Source of the DNA: Mixophyes australis
Lineage: Eukaryota > Chordata > Amphibia > Anura > Limnodynastidae
Assembly: GCA_036250195.1 (NCBI GenBank)
Contig: JAVHZZ010000004.1
Span: 159,710,727-159,774,726, forward strand
Direction: 5' to 3'
DNA length: 64,000 bases
The first letter of the stretch is position 1, and every line of letters starts with the position of its first letter. A model generated the notes under the pieces. That model had not been told where the DNA came from. It made no database searches and saw nothing but the letters and a program-made list of their open reading frames with translations. Positions 12,846 to 26,210 of this stretch are shown piece by piece. The position numbers were made by a program, and so were the translations under genes.

Positions 12846-13090
12846 AGATAAGATTCTGTAGCCAGCTGCGCACGAAGGAATGGGCAGCAGAAGCATGTAT
12901 AAGCATGCTAAGCATGGGTTCCTTCTACAGCACCACCATGGATGCATCTCTGACAGCGTTGCGGTTGCTGTATATTTTAGCATCACCGAAATGGAGCTGC
13001 CGTGCATGCGCAGCAGCTCCTCCCAGGCATAGCCACAAAGTGAGGCATTACGTAACTTGCTGCCCTACTGCTGAACGGTGAGTCCCAGTT
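12846..13090. other. GC-richer island, possible old element end
   Basis: A stretch distinctly richer in G and C than its flanks. It contains GTGCATGCGCAGCAGC near 12990-13010 and the inverted words AGCTGC and GCAGCT. It resembles the head of an old repeat, but I cannot place it in a family and see no TSD. Confidence 0.3.
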
Positions 13091-13300
13091 ACACTGGGCT
13101 TTCAGCAAATTATATAAAAAATATATATGATATATAAAAATTATTTATTTCATTATATTAAATTTCACAGTTTAATTTTATTTCACAGTTACTGAGCACT
13201 AAATATAAACTGTAAGTAAGATAAATAGAATAGGATGTAAAATAAATTAAATGGTACAAAGGCATGCTGTTTACTTATCATATAAGTTCCAGCCCAAGCT

Positions 13301-13328
13301 TATATATATATATATATATATATATATT
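13301..13328. repeat. (TA)n microsatellite
   Basis: A TA run that served as the insertion site of the adjoining hAT MITE. The same TA-rich text resumes at 13689. Confidence 0.9.
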
Positions 13329-13688
13329 CAGGGCCGGATTAACCATAGGGCTAACTGGGCTACAGCCCAGGGGCCTATGGCATCCAGGGGGCCCTTGAAA
13401 GTGCTCAGCGGCAGTATTGATCGGTCGGGGGCAGGGGCGCCCCCAGCCCGATCAGTGCTGCTGAGCACTTTCACTACAGTACTTCCCCGACGCTCTGTAT
13501 TCTCCTTACTGAGGAGATCTCATGAGTCTCACTCTCACGAGACCTCCTCAGTAAAGAGTGTACAGCGCGCCGGGGAAGGAGGTAAGTGCCGGGGAGGGGG
13601 GGCAGGTAGCTCGTATCATGGGGGGGGCCCTCACAAGGGAATGGAGGCCCCCTTAGCCCAGGGCCTCCATTCCCTTAATCCGGCAATG
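13329..13688. mobile_element. Non-autonomous hAT element with exact 8-bp TSD
   Basis: The left terminus is CAGGGCCGGATTAA and the right is TTAATCCGGCAATG, an inverted pair over 10 bases. The flanking octamer TATATATT occurs exactly at 13321-13328 and 13689-13696, the 8-bp target duplication typical of the hAT superfamily. The interior is GC-rich and full of inverted words (AGTGCTCAGC/GCTGAGCACT, GAGGAGATCTC-like repeats) and codes for nothing. The overlapping 168-codon frame at 13251-13757 is an artefact. Confidence 0.85.
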
Positions 13689-13702
13689 TATATATTATAT
13701 AT

Positions 13703-15442
<1,740 letters not shown>

Positions 15443-15939
15443 TAAGTCATATATTTCATATCATTCAATCTTTAATATAAGAGGTGGGCTTTGATGATTT
15501 TTTTATTAATGGTTAATAAAATAAGGAACCTATAACATATTTGCTACATTATATATATTGCATATATGTATATAATATACTCTAAACTGGTGTAATGGTA
15601 TTAATGGTTTTTGTTGTTTATTTATTTTTGGTTAATTTTTTTAATGTGCTTTATCAATGATAGAATCCTGCTTTTGCCCCTGGTAGCTGTATTTAAAAAA
15701 ACATAAAAAGTAAAATTATAATATGTAGATCAACTGTACTGGAAATTGTTTGTATTTTTGTTAATTTGTAGTTACACAGCTGTCTTCTGAAACCACTGTA
15801 AGTGACTGAGTAGCTATCTGTTCTGTCTTTTTGCAATATTAGAATAAAATTTCAAGTTCAACATAATAGGAAGTAGGAAGTCTGATTTGTGTTGAAAACT
15901 CTATACTCTATATGTAGTATCAGCAACATTTTTGCAAAT

Positions 15940-16240
15940 GGAGTTTCGTAGCAGAACATGTCATCTTGCATGTGCCGAATGTTCTAGTAATACAATCTTC
16001 AATTTCCACTTTGATTTGCCGTTCAATGGCATTGCATTTCACATGTTATTTGTACTTTTTAATATTGTAGAACTAAATGAATAGAGTTGGGAAGATGATA
16101 TTCATTTCATTCTGCTGTGTGATGTGGTTAGGGTAGGATTGGGAGCAACAAATTCCAGCAGAAAAACATGTGAAATTTCATAGCCAAATGTGGAATGAGT
16201 TGAATTTTTTGTGGGGCAATTTTGAAATATTTGCACACTG
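15940..16240 (+). repeat. Dispersed repeat, copy 1 of a local pair
   Basis: It shares ordered words with 16801-17150: CAATCTTCAATTT, CTGCTGTGTGATGT, AAATGTGGAAT and CAATTTTGAAATA-type text. The copies are diverged and in direct orientation. No coding potential. Family unknown. Confidence 0.6.
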
Positions 16241-16800
16241 ATATGGGGGAGCGGCAAAGGTGCTTCTCTCTGCTTGTACAAACTCTGGCAGGGGGACACT
16301 GGAGATTCCAGTGTCAGCTCTTTATGTAATGTGTGATGAAAATAAACCTATTTATGTAGATAGTGTGGACTGATTTGTTAATTGCCATTTGCAGTAGGTA
16401 TTTGTATATGAATGAATCTGTTTAATAAAGAGAAAAGTCATTTTGGATATTTCGGACTGAAAATACATCACTAGAGTTTTATTAAATGTCAGTGGCGAGG
16501 TTAAAGTGTCATACAGGTTTATATACCATTTTAAATAAACACAGGATTTTTAAGGAATGGGATTTTAAATGGTATGTCCATCTAATGTTTTGTGTTATTC
16601 TAATGTGTCTTCTGTATTATTTCTATTTTGTGCTTGCCTATATTTCGCACTCCACTCTGCTTTTTGCCACTTGTAATTCCTTAGGCCCCCCTGTTGCACA
16701 GGCATTAGGGTTGTTATGCTGAATTGTCATAGCAACACAACAAAATCAAGTAGGTACGCTGGGATGTTGCAATGACATTTCAGCTTAGCAAACGTAGCAG

Positions 16801-17150
16801 CTAGAGATGAGCAAAATTGCAGCAGAGCTGCACACATAACAAGGTTTGCACTTTAACAAGAAGTTTCACAAAGGTGAAGTTTTGGCAAAGCAATCTTCAA
16901 TTTTCACTTATGCTTCACCCTTCTGTGGAATGTCATTCTGCACTGTATTTGTAAATTAGCATTTTGTGTAATTTATGTTTTATGAAAAGAGCTGGTACGA
17001 TGAATGTAAATTAATATTGCTGTGTGATGTTGTTCTGGATTTGGAACACTTAAGGCGAAACTTCACCTTGCGTAAAACATGCAACATTCACAGTGAAATG
17101 TGGAATTAGGTGGATATATGTCACGGAACAGTTTTGAAATACATGTATTC
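16801..17150 (+). repeat. Dispersed repeat, copy 2 of a local pair
   Basis: The second, diverged copy of the repeat at 15940-16240, with the same order of shared words. It begins near CTAGAGATGAGC, a phrase I associate with frog repeats. I see no TSD. Confidence 0.6.
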
Positions 17151-17859
17151 TCCATGGGAACGCCAGGACATCATTTTAAGCAGTGGAAAGCATGGAGCGC
17201 AAATTGTAAACACATACATCTTAGAAATAATACACTTCTCACAATAGTTAAAAAAAATGGTGGTAATATAATTTAAAGCAAACTGTAGTTTGTAATGTGT
17301 GATAAAGGATGGTGCTATGCAATAAACAATATAAGGCATTGTATGGAGACCTTTAGTAAACTGACCCACTGGTGGAAAGGTCCATCAATTGACCTTTTAT
17401 TTGCCAATATGGTTACTTTTTTCTTTATCAGAAAATCATGCACATCTCAAAGTCTTGTGTAAAGGAAAAATATATATGGGCAATTCAATTAGCTTATGCT
17501 TTATTATGATAGACTTCTGTCCACATTATTAACAGTTTTTTAGTGTTTATTTATTTTAATTGAATCTAGTGATAACTTGAATTATTTTCCACTTCACTCA
17601 TAATTCATATAAAAAAATATAAGGGATACAACAAGGGCTTGAAAAATAAACAATTAAAAAACTAAATAGAATTGATTTACTCCACAAGGTGTAATGACAT
17701 AACAACTACAGTACCTCACAGAGGCATAATATAAATATTCTAGTAAATAGGGGGTGTTTTTCTAAGTATGCAATAACTTAGTGTATCCAATCATCAATGA
17801 GATTTAATTAGTCCACTTAAAGTTAGACAAATTTATGTCTTTAATGTTAACATTTTGTT
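17151..17859. other. AT-rich spacer, nothing recognised
   Basis: No domain-bearing frame or repeat identified. Confidence 0.5.
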
Positions 17860-18580
17860 ACATACAACCAGGTTACTCTACAGCACTTTACAAATATGAA
17901 GAAACACAGTAATAAAACCAGATGTGTATTAATAAATTGTAAAATAGTATCAGGTACGGGGTTGTAGACAAAACAAAAGCTGAGATTGGTGGTGGCGCAG
18001 ACTCTAAGTTACTATCAATGTTCACCAGAATGGTGCAATAGTAAAGGGGCTCCTGCTTGCAAGTAATGTTGGTTTTGGGGACAAAAGATTGTTTGAATAT
18101 AGAGGGAGAATAACAGTAAGTCTTATGTGAAGTGTGTGGTGTGCGGTAGTCTAGGGAGGTTAAGAATATAGTTTGGGAATTTGATAACATCGCCTAAATA
18201 GATGAATTTTCAGTGAACGAGTTTTTTTTGGATGTGAAAGAATGGGGGAATAGATTATGCAGAGTGGGTACAATCTGAAAGAAGTCCTGTAAGCAGGAAT
18301 AAGAGTAACTAATTGTGAATTAAAGGCATATATCTCAGACAGAGCAAGTTGGGAGATATTTTGAGACACAAGAAGAGATGTATGTAGGAGTAGTTTTGTT
18401 CATGGATTTCTATGTTAGTATTAGTATTGTATATCAGATTCTATAAAGTACAGGCAACCAATACAGACATTGATAGAACAAAGAAGTAGAAAAACGTTTT
18501 GCAAGGAAAATCAGTGAAGTTATGGGAATACTAGCAAGAAAAGAATTGCAATAGTCAATGTGGAAGATTATGAACATCCG
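17860..18580 (-). pseudogene. L2 LINE 3' fragment (minus)
   Basis: Read on the minus strand, the end of an L2 reverse-transcriptase protein is visible in broken frames: TPTYISS-like text near 18390, then the RTSFRLYPL and SLKIHLFRR motifs near 18200-18290. These match the SSLETFKHSLKTHLFRQ-type tail seen in the plus-strand L2 at 42750. The L2-style 3' end, TTGTAAAGTGCTGTAGAG, lies near 17875-17895. It is 5'-truncated and inactive. Confidence 0.7.
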
Positions 18581-19229
18581 ACTTAACTAAGTTAAATATG
18601 TTTTTTGCAGTATCTTGCACATTATGGAGATGTTTCCTACATGTTTGTAACAGGATTTGGATACAGATTGAATGTACCTAAATCACAGGTCAGTTATGAA
18701 TGAAGGATGACAGCTGGACAGAGAGTTTTGGGGTAGGGTTAATTTAAAGGTGTCTGATAGATAGCTTCTGTTGACTAGCAGGATTTATTAGTTCAGCCTT
18801 TGATAGCAAATGTCTGATTGGATGTTGCTGGTACCTCCAGGGTAAGCTCTATTAAATATTATTTTAAACTATGTGTTTTTGCAACTAATATATAGAAGGG
18901 ACTATAGTATATTAACTTAGTACTCATAGTATCATATATTTTCAAATAAATTGTTTACTTGCTTTATCGAATAATGATAATGAGCCTGTTTTATTATATT
19001 CTCTTCTCATGGTCCTAAATATAAAATCAGAATATAATACTTGTGATAACACAGTCAGAAAACTTTCACAGTTAAGTGGTCAATTTTCAGTAATGTATGA
19101 TGGATTGCATTTGATATATGAAAAAAAAAAAATTTCTATAGATAGTAAGATTTTATATAAAGAAAATTGTTTTCACACATGTGTCGGAATAAACACATGG
19201 GTCAAAGCCTTATAGTTTGTTTAAATCAT
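18581..19229. other. AT-rich spacer, nothing recognised
   Basis: No recognisable gene or repeat. It ends at the hAT target duplication. Confidence 0.5.
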
Positions 19230-19527
19230 ACTTACAGTACAGATGCTCACTGATCCCCTTGAACTGGTTTTGGTTTTGGATCTGGATTAGCTTCATGTTT
19301 TGGTTTTGGCAAAACCACCCTTGTGTGTTTTGGTTTTGAATCTGTATTTTTGTAGACAAATTGCTAAAATATACTAAAATCACATAATTTTGCTCCTTTT
19401 TGATTCTACATTATTTTTAACCTCACTAACACTAATTTAAAGTAATTTGCAGTCAATTGTGAACACCTTACAGGTCACAACATTATTTTCATACACTTTC
19501 AAACAAAGGTAGCAGCAGTTCTTGCCA

Positions 19528-20345
19528 GTGATAAGAAAAAGGCCAATAGTCATGCTTGGGCATAAGACCAAAAATCCACCTCTTATGTGTGGAATTATTT
19601 TTACACAAATCCTGAAAACAGTTGTCTAGGCATTTGCAGAGTTTTTAAAGCCTTACTCAGAAGAGGTAGGGGTATTAACGGTCTAGGATCCGCATCCATG
19701 TTACGGCATTTGAAGCGAGTTTATGGAAAGCTGTTGGGAAAATCAGAAACTTATGTTAAAAAAATAACAACAAGCAGTCCAGCATCATCTAACTCTCTTC
19801 TCTCATATAGATCCCAGCACCTACACCCCCAACACCTTCATCATCAATATCCTCACAAGTGATGGGAGTTAGTCCTGCATCCAAGTTGCTAAGGCTAGAT
19901 GACTCCTCCACTAACCATGATTCCTCTGAAGAATTAATGAGTGTTAGTACCGCTGCTGGGGGTGGATCTTCAACCCAGAAGAATACTACTAGTAGTTTAC
20001 AACAATTGACTGTTAAACAATCCTTTGCTAGAGAAAGAAAGTAAGAAAGCTGTCACCCAGTTACAAAGCGGATCACAGACGCCATGGGGACTATGCTAGT
20101 ATTAGATCTGCGTCCAAAGTCCACTATTAATGCAGCTGGTTTTAGACAGGTCTTCTGTCCCTATTACAAATTCCATCACAACACCATTTTACTAGAAAAG
20201 CTATTCTTCACCTCTACCAGAAAGTTTGTAAAAATTTAATTATTGGGCTACAAAATGCCATTCTACCCACTGTAAACTTAACCACAGATATGGGGACAAG
20301 TGGAACTGGGCAAACTAAAGATTATATGATGGTGACAGCCCTCTA
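19528..20345 (+). pseudogene. hAT transposase N-terminal part (BED finger)
   Basis: A BED-type zinc finger is recognisable: SYVWNYFYTNPENSCLGICR near 19570-19640, then MLRHLKRVY near 19700-19725. The second Cys of the CxxC pair appears as Phe and the final His as Tyr, so metal binding is lost. After a Ser-rich linker the hAT core begins near 20010 with LTVKQSF and continues TDAMGTMLVLDLRP near 20073-20115. An LTTDMGTSGTGQTKDYM-like catalytic-domain segment lies near 20277-20325, in shifted frames. Stops and shifts make it dead. The frame resumes after the solo LTR at 22365. Confidence 0.75.
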
Positions 20346-20741
20346 GGTTGGTGATTTGCCGTCACCAGCAGGAACAGCAGCCTCATGTACCCAAGTACAT
20401 TACATTTTTCAGAAGTAAGCTACTCTGTGTATGTCACTCACCAGACTGTGAGTGCTTCTTCCCGTGTGTTTAGGAACCGTGGCCGTCCACCATACTGAGG
20501 GTCTGCGCTGGTGCAGCCCTTTCAAACCTTCAGTACCTGTTCCTTTTAGTTAATTGGCTGATCAGGCAACACTCCCTATTTAAAGCACCTGAGTTCCATA
20601 CCTCGTTGCCTGATCTTGGAGTCTCATTCCCCATGAGCCTCTGAAGGTGTTCCTGTGTTTCCTCGTGTATTCAGCGCTGCTGATTCCTGTGGTTTCCAGA
20701 CCACTTCAACTCTCCTGTGGTTTCCAGATCACTTCAACCCT

Positions 20742-21216
20742 CCTGTGTTTCATCGTGACTGTTTAGCTGATTCCTATCCGCTGCCTCCGTGCACTACAGT
20801 CTTCAGCTCACTTCAACTCTCCTGTGTTTCATCGTGACTGTTTAGCCGATTCCTATCCGCTGCCTCCGTGCACTACAGTCTTCAGCTCACTTCAACTCTC
20901 CTGTGTTTCATCGTGACTGTTTAGCCGATTCCTATCCGCTGCCTCTGTGCACTACACTCTTCAGCTCACTTCAACTCTCCTGTGTTTCATCGTGACTGTT
21001 TAGCTGATTCCTATCCGCTGCCTCCGTGCACTACAGTCTTCAGCTCACTTCAACTCTCCTGTGTTTCATCGTGACTGTTTAGCTGATTCCTATCCGCTGC
21101 CTCCGTGCACTACAGTTTTCAGCTCACCTCAACTCTCCTGCGTTTCCTCGAGACTGCAACAGCTGATTCCTATCCGCTGCTCTCCGTGCTCAACTGTTCC
21201 AGCTCAGCTCTACTCT
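20742..21216. repeat. 79-bp tandem repeat array inside the LTR
   Basis: The word CCTGTGTTTCATCGTGACTG recurs at 20742, 20821, 20900, 20979 and 21058, then in degraded form at 21137 and 21216, giving an exact 79-bp period. Early units are nearly identical and later ones degrade, consistent with recent slippage or unequal exchange. Confidence 0.9.
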
Positions 21217-21883
21217 CCCGTGTTTCATCGTGACTGCACCTGCTGATTTCTACCTGCTACCTCCGTGTACCTGCAGAGTCCTGCTGGCTGCTCCTCCTCA
21301 GTTCTACTCGTGTCTGCAGCAGCTGATCCGCTCTCCGTGCTTCTCAGTGTTCCTGCCGGTGTCTACTCTCCAGTCTGCATTGGATCTACGCCTCGCTGCT
21401 TTCATCTCGGCTAGACCATCGCTACTCTTCAGGGTCCTCCAGGAGCCCAGTTCTACATACTACTGCTTCCTGAGTATTTGTTGCTTTCCCTGCAGGTCTA
21501 CCTACCTGTGCGCTGCACCTACTTGATTACCGCTTCTCCCTCCAGGGACTTCGCATCCTGCCGGCCTCCAACCGTTCAGGTATCTCTGCACTCCTGTCTG
21601 ACAGCCTGCTCCTGAACCACGGTATGCATACTTCTCCTTGACTGTGCTGGTGTATTGCATATCTTGCTGGACTGAGTTGTTCTCCTCTGGAGTTTACTAT
21701 CCGCTGAGACTATTGCCATCATTGACTGTGTTATCTTTTGCCCGGATAGTTTCTGTGACTTTGTATTATTGCAGTGCTGTTCAGTCATTACTATATTGTG
21801 CATGTCATTGTGGATCAAGTTCAAGGTGCCCGTGTATCCTCTGTATTGCAGTCTCTCCCCGTGCTCCTCCTCACATATATATT

Positions 21884-22147
21884 CAGTGGTACAACTTGCT
21901 AGAGGCAGACCACTGATCCCTGTTTCCTGTGTCACCTGTTCCAGTATCCTCTCACATAGCAGTGGTACAACTTGCTAATGCAGACCACTGACTCCCCGGA
22001 TACCTCCACTTGGATTCCATTCCTTCACCCAGACAGCGGTACAACTTGCTAAACGCAGACCGCTGACTCTCATCACCTCCTCGTTGCTGTTGGACATTCC
22101 TCCTCACTATAGCAGTGGTACAACTTGCTACCGCAGACCACTGACTA
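21884..22147. repeat. Four hairpin units, GGTACAACTTGCTA type
   Basis: CAGTGGTACAACTTGCTA followed by GCAGACCACTG occurs at about 21884, 21960, 22034 and 22113. In each unit CAGTGGT and ACCACTG can pair as a hairpin. The third unit reads CAGCGGT with GACCGCTG, a compensating pair of changes, which suggests that the structure is kept. The units are separated by unrelated spacers of roughly 35-45 bp. Confidence 0.8.
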
Positions 22148-22364
22148 CCCTCACGTTCCTTTGTCCATTCAGTTCCTCGTGTATTTCTACATTTATATTA
22201 CCAGTGCTGCTAGTCATAGACTTTCACGAGCATCTCTATCATCTGCTGTCTCCTGTTCCGTGATCACCCCGCTACCAGAGTACCATATTACCATCTATAC
22301 TGCTCTGGTAAGCCCATCACCTGGTGATCCCTGGGTAAAGACTCCTAGTGCCCGTGACAGTGTA

Positions 22365-22480
22365 TCAGCAACTTCACTAAGAGGCATACAGCTGACAATC
22401 TGTTACAAAAAGTAAGGGATGTCATTGCAACATGACTAATCCTGCTTGGACTCTCCTGAGGATATGTGATTTCTGATAAT
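22365..22480 (+). pseudogene. hAT transposase middle fragment
   Basis: The frame resumes after the solo LTR. HTADNLLQKVRDVIATWLIL is readable near 22388-22445, then YVISDNATNI near 22463-22490, the second conserved Asp region of hAT transposases. A stop separates them. The LINE interrupts exactly here and the sequence resumes at 24062. Confidence 0.7.
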
Positions 22481-22493
22481 GCCACCAATATTG

Positions 22494-24061
22494 GTTTTTT
22501 TTAAATCCAGTATTTTTATTGAAATTTTTTAAGATATAAACATACTAAACAACAAAAAGAAAAGAAAAACAATCGCATACATATCGGAATTAAATGACGG
22601 AATTTACAAGATTACATTAAAGCATAATAATAATAAATGTGCTATATTCATTCAGGATCATACATCGTAAATGCTTGTACATAAGTATGTTACACATGCA
22701 GGGTTTATTACATGGACTCAGATACTTATTATAAGAACTGCGGTAGCCATAAATTTAAGTAGATAGAGCATCTGTACTAGATGACATAGGATAGAATGGA
22801 GACTCTAACCATCTGTACCATATATTCTCAAATTCCTTCAGAGCCTGTCTGCTAGTATAAACAAATATCTCGTGCCTTATGGTGGTATTGACCAGTGCCT
22901 TCCAATTTTTAACCGTGGGACTCGTCGGGGCCAACCACAGCCTCACTATACAGACCTTAGCCAACATCAATAACTGTGAAATGTACATTTTTGTCAGTTT
23001 ATTAACTTTCCCCTTCAATCGGAGCCCAAAGAGACAAGTGGCCGGTGAACTAAGAGACACTTCAATTCCAGTAACCTGAATACATCTCCTGATCCTTCGC
23101 CAGAAGATTTGTATACATGAACACTCCCATAGAAGGTGCCAAAAGTTAGCATTGATCGAATTGCATTTCGGACAGTTAGGGGTAGCATCCTGGCGAAATT
23201 TTGCCAATCTAATAGGGGTAAAGTAGGCCCTGTGTAAGATAAACACCTGTATTTGTTGAAATTTTAATGATGAAGTATAACCTTTAGTACTGTCTGTAAC
23301 CATTTCCCACTCCTTGTCTGATAAAGGGCCAATATCTATTTCCCACTGATTCCTCAAACCATCCAAATCATCTGCAGTGGATTCATACAGAAGACATGAA
23401 TACATTCGAGAGATCAGACCTCTATAACCCAAGGCCTGTAATTGTTTCCTCAGTGGATCCACCCCAAACACCAAAGTCTCCCCTTTAAATTGTGTGTTTA
23501 GGGCGTGTCGTAACTGAAGGTAAGAATAAAACATTGTTCTGGGTACAGAGAATTCCCCAACCAACTGTTCGAAGGATTTAAGTACATTTGTATCATAAAG
23601 CTGACCTACCGACACCACACCCAACCAAGACCACTCCCTGGCCCTCTTCACTGTATTCAACTTCTCAAATTTCTTTGCCCCCCAGATAGGAGTATATGGA
23701 TCAATGTCAGTTTGTTTCATTATTTTATTACTGATTGTCCAAATCTTAACTGCCTGAATCAGGAGCGGAGGAGCCCGCATACCAAGCCGCCCCGCCAGCA
23801 GTGACTGTAAGGGAGTGTGATTAGAATTAAATTGGTGTACCAACACCCAATGTAGCTCATGGTAATCGGGGTCCGAAACCCATGCCTTAAGGTGGACCAA
23901 TTGAGAGGCAAAATAATATAATTTCAAGTTAGGAAGTGCAAATCCACCAGAAGATCTGGATCTATACAGCAAGCTGAGCTTGACCTTAGCCCTTCCCCCT
24001 CCCCAAACCAATGAAATCAAATAGCTATCAATGCATCGGAAAATGGAGAAAATGGAAAATG
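22494..24061 (-). mobile_element. 5'-truncated L1-type LINE with 13-bp TSD
   Basis: GCCACCAATATTG occurs at 22481-22493 and 24062-24074; one copy belongs to the host hAT and one is the duplication made by insertion. The minus-strand element ends with an A run (T run on plus, about 22495-22502), has a roughly 250-bp 3' UTR and carries the C-terminal part of ORF2. 5' truncation and an A tail are hallmarks of target-primed reverse transcription. It inserted after the hAT. Confidence 0.85.
22755..24058 (-). CDS. L1-type ORF2, C-terminal 430 codons, open
   Basis: The frame is open from the truncation point to its stop, with no break. It begins upstream of ISLVWGGGRAKVKLSLLYRS, the conserved post-RT segment (F-I-W-GG..P..K...L) of L1/Tx1-group ORF2 proteins. 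SGGFALPNLKLYYFASQL follows within the first 50 residues. Near the C-terminus is the zinc knuckle CPKCNSINANFWHLLWEC (C-x2-C-x8-H-x4-C), family-typical for nucleic-acid binding. There is no endonuclease or RT catalytic domain, so it cannot retrotranspose alone, and a genuine start codon is lacking. The intact frame argues for a young insertion. Confidence 0.85.
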
Positions 24062-24600
24062 GCCACCAATATTGTTAGAGCATTACAGCATGGGGAATTC
24101 CATCACATGTTTTGCTCACACAATCAACTTGGTGTTACAGAACTTTTTAAAAAATGACTATGACATGCAGAAGATGCTGTCTGTAACCTGAAAAATTTGG
24201 GGTAATTTTCGGGATTCTGCAACAGCATACAGAAGCTGCAAAAAGACTAGAATTTGAGGGGAATATACTTTAGTCCAACGATATAGTCACCTCTGAAAAG
24301 AATGCAGACACGGTTAGCTTGAGTCAAGTGATTGCCTTAATTATATTTTTTGAGAAGCAGCTGGAGAAATTGAAGGATGAAATAAAATTAAGCAAAACCG
24401 CTAACTATATTGTAATTGTAGATCTAGGACTTAATTCGCTTTGCCAGGATTCAAGAGCTATCAACATCTTGCAATGACATCTCCTCCTTCAGTTTCTCTG
24501 GCATCTGCTTCTCGGAACAAACTTAGCTTTCCCAAGACACCCAGTGGAGATGCAGATGAGTCAGCACAACATTTTGACATTAGCTCTGCTCTAAAATAAT
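24062..24600 (+). pseudogene. hAT transposase, continuation after the LINE
   Basis: It resumes with NIVRALQHGEFHHMFC and an AHTINLV-like segment near 24095-24140, the Cys-x2-His region of hAT transposases. Beyond 24200 only scattered similarity survives. A Ser-rich tail-like segment (MTSPPSVSLASASRNKLSF) is readable near 24477-24535. Multiple stops. The C-terminal dimerisation domain is not recognisable. Confidence 0.6.
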
Positions 24601-25229
24601 TGCCAAAAATCATGACAGCTCTGCCATAAAATGAACTACAAATTCCTTGAGGAAGGTCATTATCGGCAGTTACATCAAAGCACACAGACTACTGTGATGG
24701 TGGATGCCAGTGGAAATTAATTTGTATTGTTCGAGGAAGATGTACACAATGTTGAGGATGAATATGATGACAGTGTAGATTGCAGGTGCTGACATATAGC
24801 TAAGAGAAGGAAGCTACCTGATGCTTGTATACCTGGTAATATTTGGGGTAAAATGGTATCTTGGCAATTTTATGTTTTTCTACAGTAAACTTTCAGCTTT
24901 TTTTAGAGAGGTTTTTTTTTCTTTAAAAGATACAAGCTTTTTATTTACATTTTTGTTTCCCTGACTTTAAACCACTATGCACTTGAACATAGGCTTTAGT
25001 ACATGAAGTAGAGGAATTACTATCATCATGACTGAGACTGGAGAGTGACAACAACAATGTCACCCCTCCTGTTTCTGTATGAGCTATGGCACAATACGTC
25101 ACTGGAGGCTTTTAAGAACACTGATAGCCCTATTATTGTAATTTCTGTTTCAGCACTTATCCCTGCCACCTCTCATGTTTCTGAGTGAGTTATGGTACAG
25201 TAAAATGTAACTGCAGATTTAGACCAAGC

Positions 25230-26210
25230 CAGCCAGCCCTATAATTTCTATTTCAGTAATGAATCGTAGCTTTGGAGCACTCCTCTTTGTCTGTTACCTA
25301 TGTTACTGTTACGCAGTAGAATTTGCCTGCAAATTCAGAAGACAAGCCTGCTAGCCCTCCTATTTGTATTTCAGCAATGACTCTTAGCAATGGAGCACTC
25401 CTCTTTGTCTGTTACCTATATAACGCAGTAGAATTTGCCTTCAAATTCAGTAGACAGGCCTGCTAGTCCTCCTATTTGTATTTTAGCAATGACTCTTAGC
25501 AATGGAGCACTCCTCTTTGTCTGTTACCTATATAACTCTTCTATATTTACATTTCAGCAATGAGAATTAGCAACGTAGCTCTCCTTTTTGTGTTACCTAT
25601 ATGTGTATATATGTGTTACATATATACATTTTTGTTTGCCCGACTTACAAACACTATGTACTTTTACATAGGCTTTACCAGATAACGTACAGGGATTACT
25701 ATCATCATGACTGGTGGCAGCAGCTGCTTGGTGCCCCTGCTCTTCTGTGTACTGTTGTGAATCCATTTTGATAACACCGTACACTTTTTGGTGCAAATTC
25801 AGTAGAAAAGCCTTGAAGGACTAGTATTTGTATTTCAGCAATGACAATTAGCAATGGAGCAACGCAGCTCTTGTCTTTGGGTGTATATAATACCCTACAG
25901 TTTTCGGTGCAAATTCAGAAAAAAAGCCTGCAAGGACTTGTATATTTGTATTTCAGCAATGACAAAATTAGCAACGCAGCTCTTGTCTTTGGGTGTATAT
26001 AACACCCTACACCTATTGGTGCAAATTCAGAAACAAAGCCTGCAAGGACTAGTATATTATATTTGCATTTCAGCAATTACAAATTCAGCAATGGAGCTCT
26101 TGTTTTTGGGTGTATATAACACTCTACACTTTTTGTTGCAAATTCTGACAAAAAGCCTGCAAGGACTAGTATACTTGGATATCACCAATGACAATTAGCA
26201 ATGGAGCTTT
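25230..26210 (+). repeat. Tandem repeat array, period about 115-120 bp
   Basis: Units carry the phrase CAGCAATGAC(A/T)...TTAGCAATGGAGC, then CTCTTTGTCTGTTACCTATA or GGGTGTATATAA, then TGCAAATTCAG.A...AAGCCTGC. Starts recur near 25258, 25375, 25490, 25555, 25838, 25955, 26073 and 26185. An upstream set (TTTGTCTGTTACC) and a downstream set (TTTGGGTGTATATAA) form two sub-families. The array lies between the transposase remains and the hAT right terminus. Confidence 0.8.

Larger units (their letters stand above)
20432..22359. mobile_element. Solo LTR with exact 5-bp TSD
   Basis: It begins TGTCACTCACC and ends CCCGTGACA, the TG...CA ends of a retroviral-type LTR with a 6-bp inverted TGTCAC/GTGACA. 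GTGTA flanks it exactly (20427-20431 and 22360-22364). Removing it rejoins the hAT sequence. The length is about 1.93 kb, long for an LTR, because of internal tandem arrays. A TATTTAAAG box lies at about 20577. No gag or pol is present, so it is the product of LTR-LTR recombination. Gypsy-type is my guess; orientation is not settled, but the TATA-like box suggests plus. Confidence 0.85.

Noticed and set aside
20655..21526. Cys/Ser-rich frames in the solo LTR
   Set aside because: They are translations of the 79-bp tandem repeat and contain no domain.
25854..26198. 114-codon frame with internal peptide repeats (SLGVYNTLH)
   Set aside because: The repeats follow the DNA tandem array, whose period keeps frame only for a few units. 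There is no sign of coding selection.
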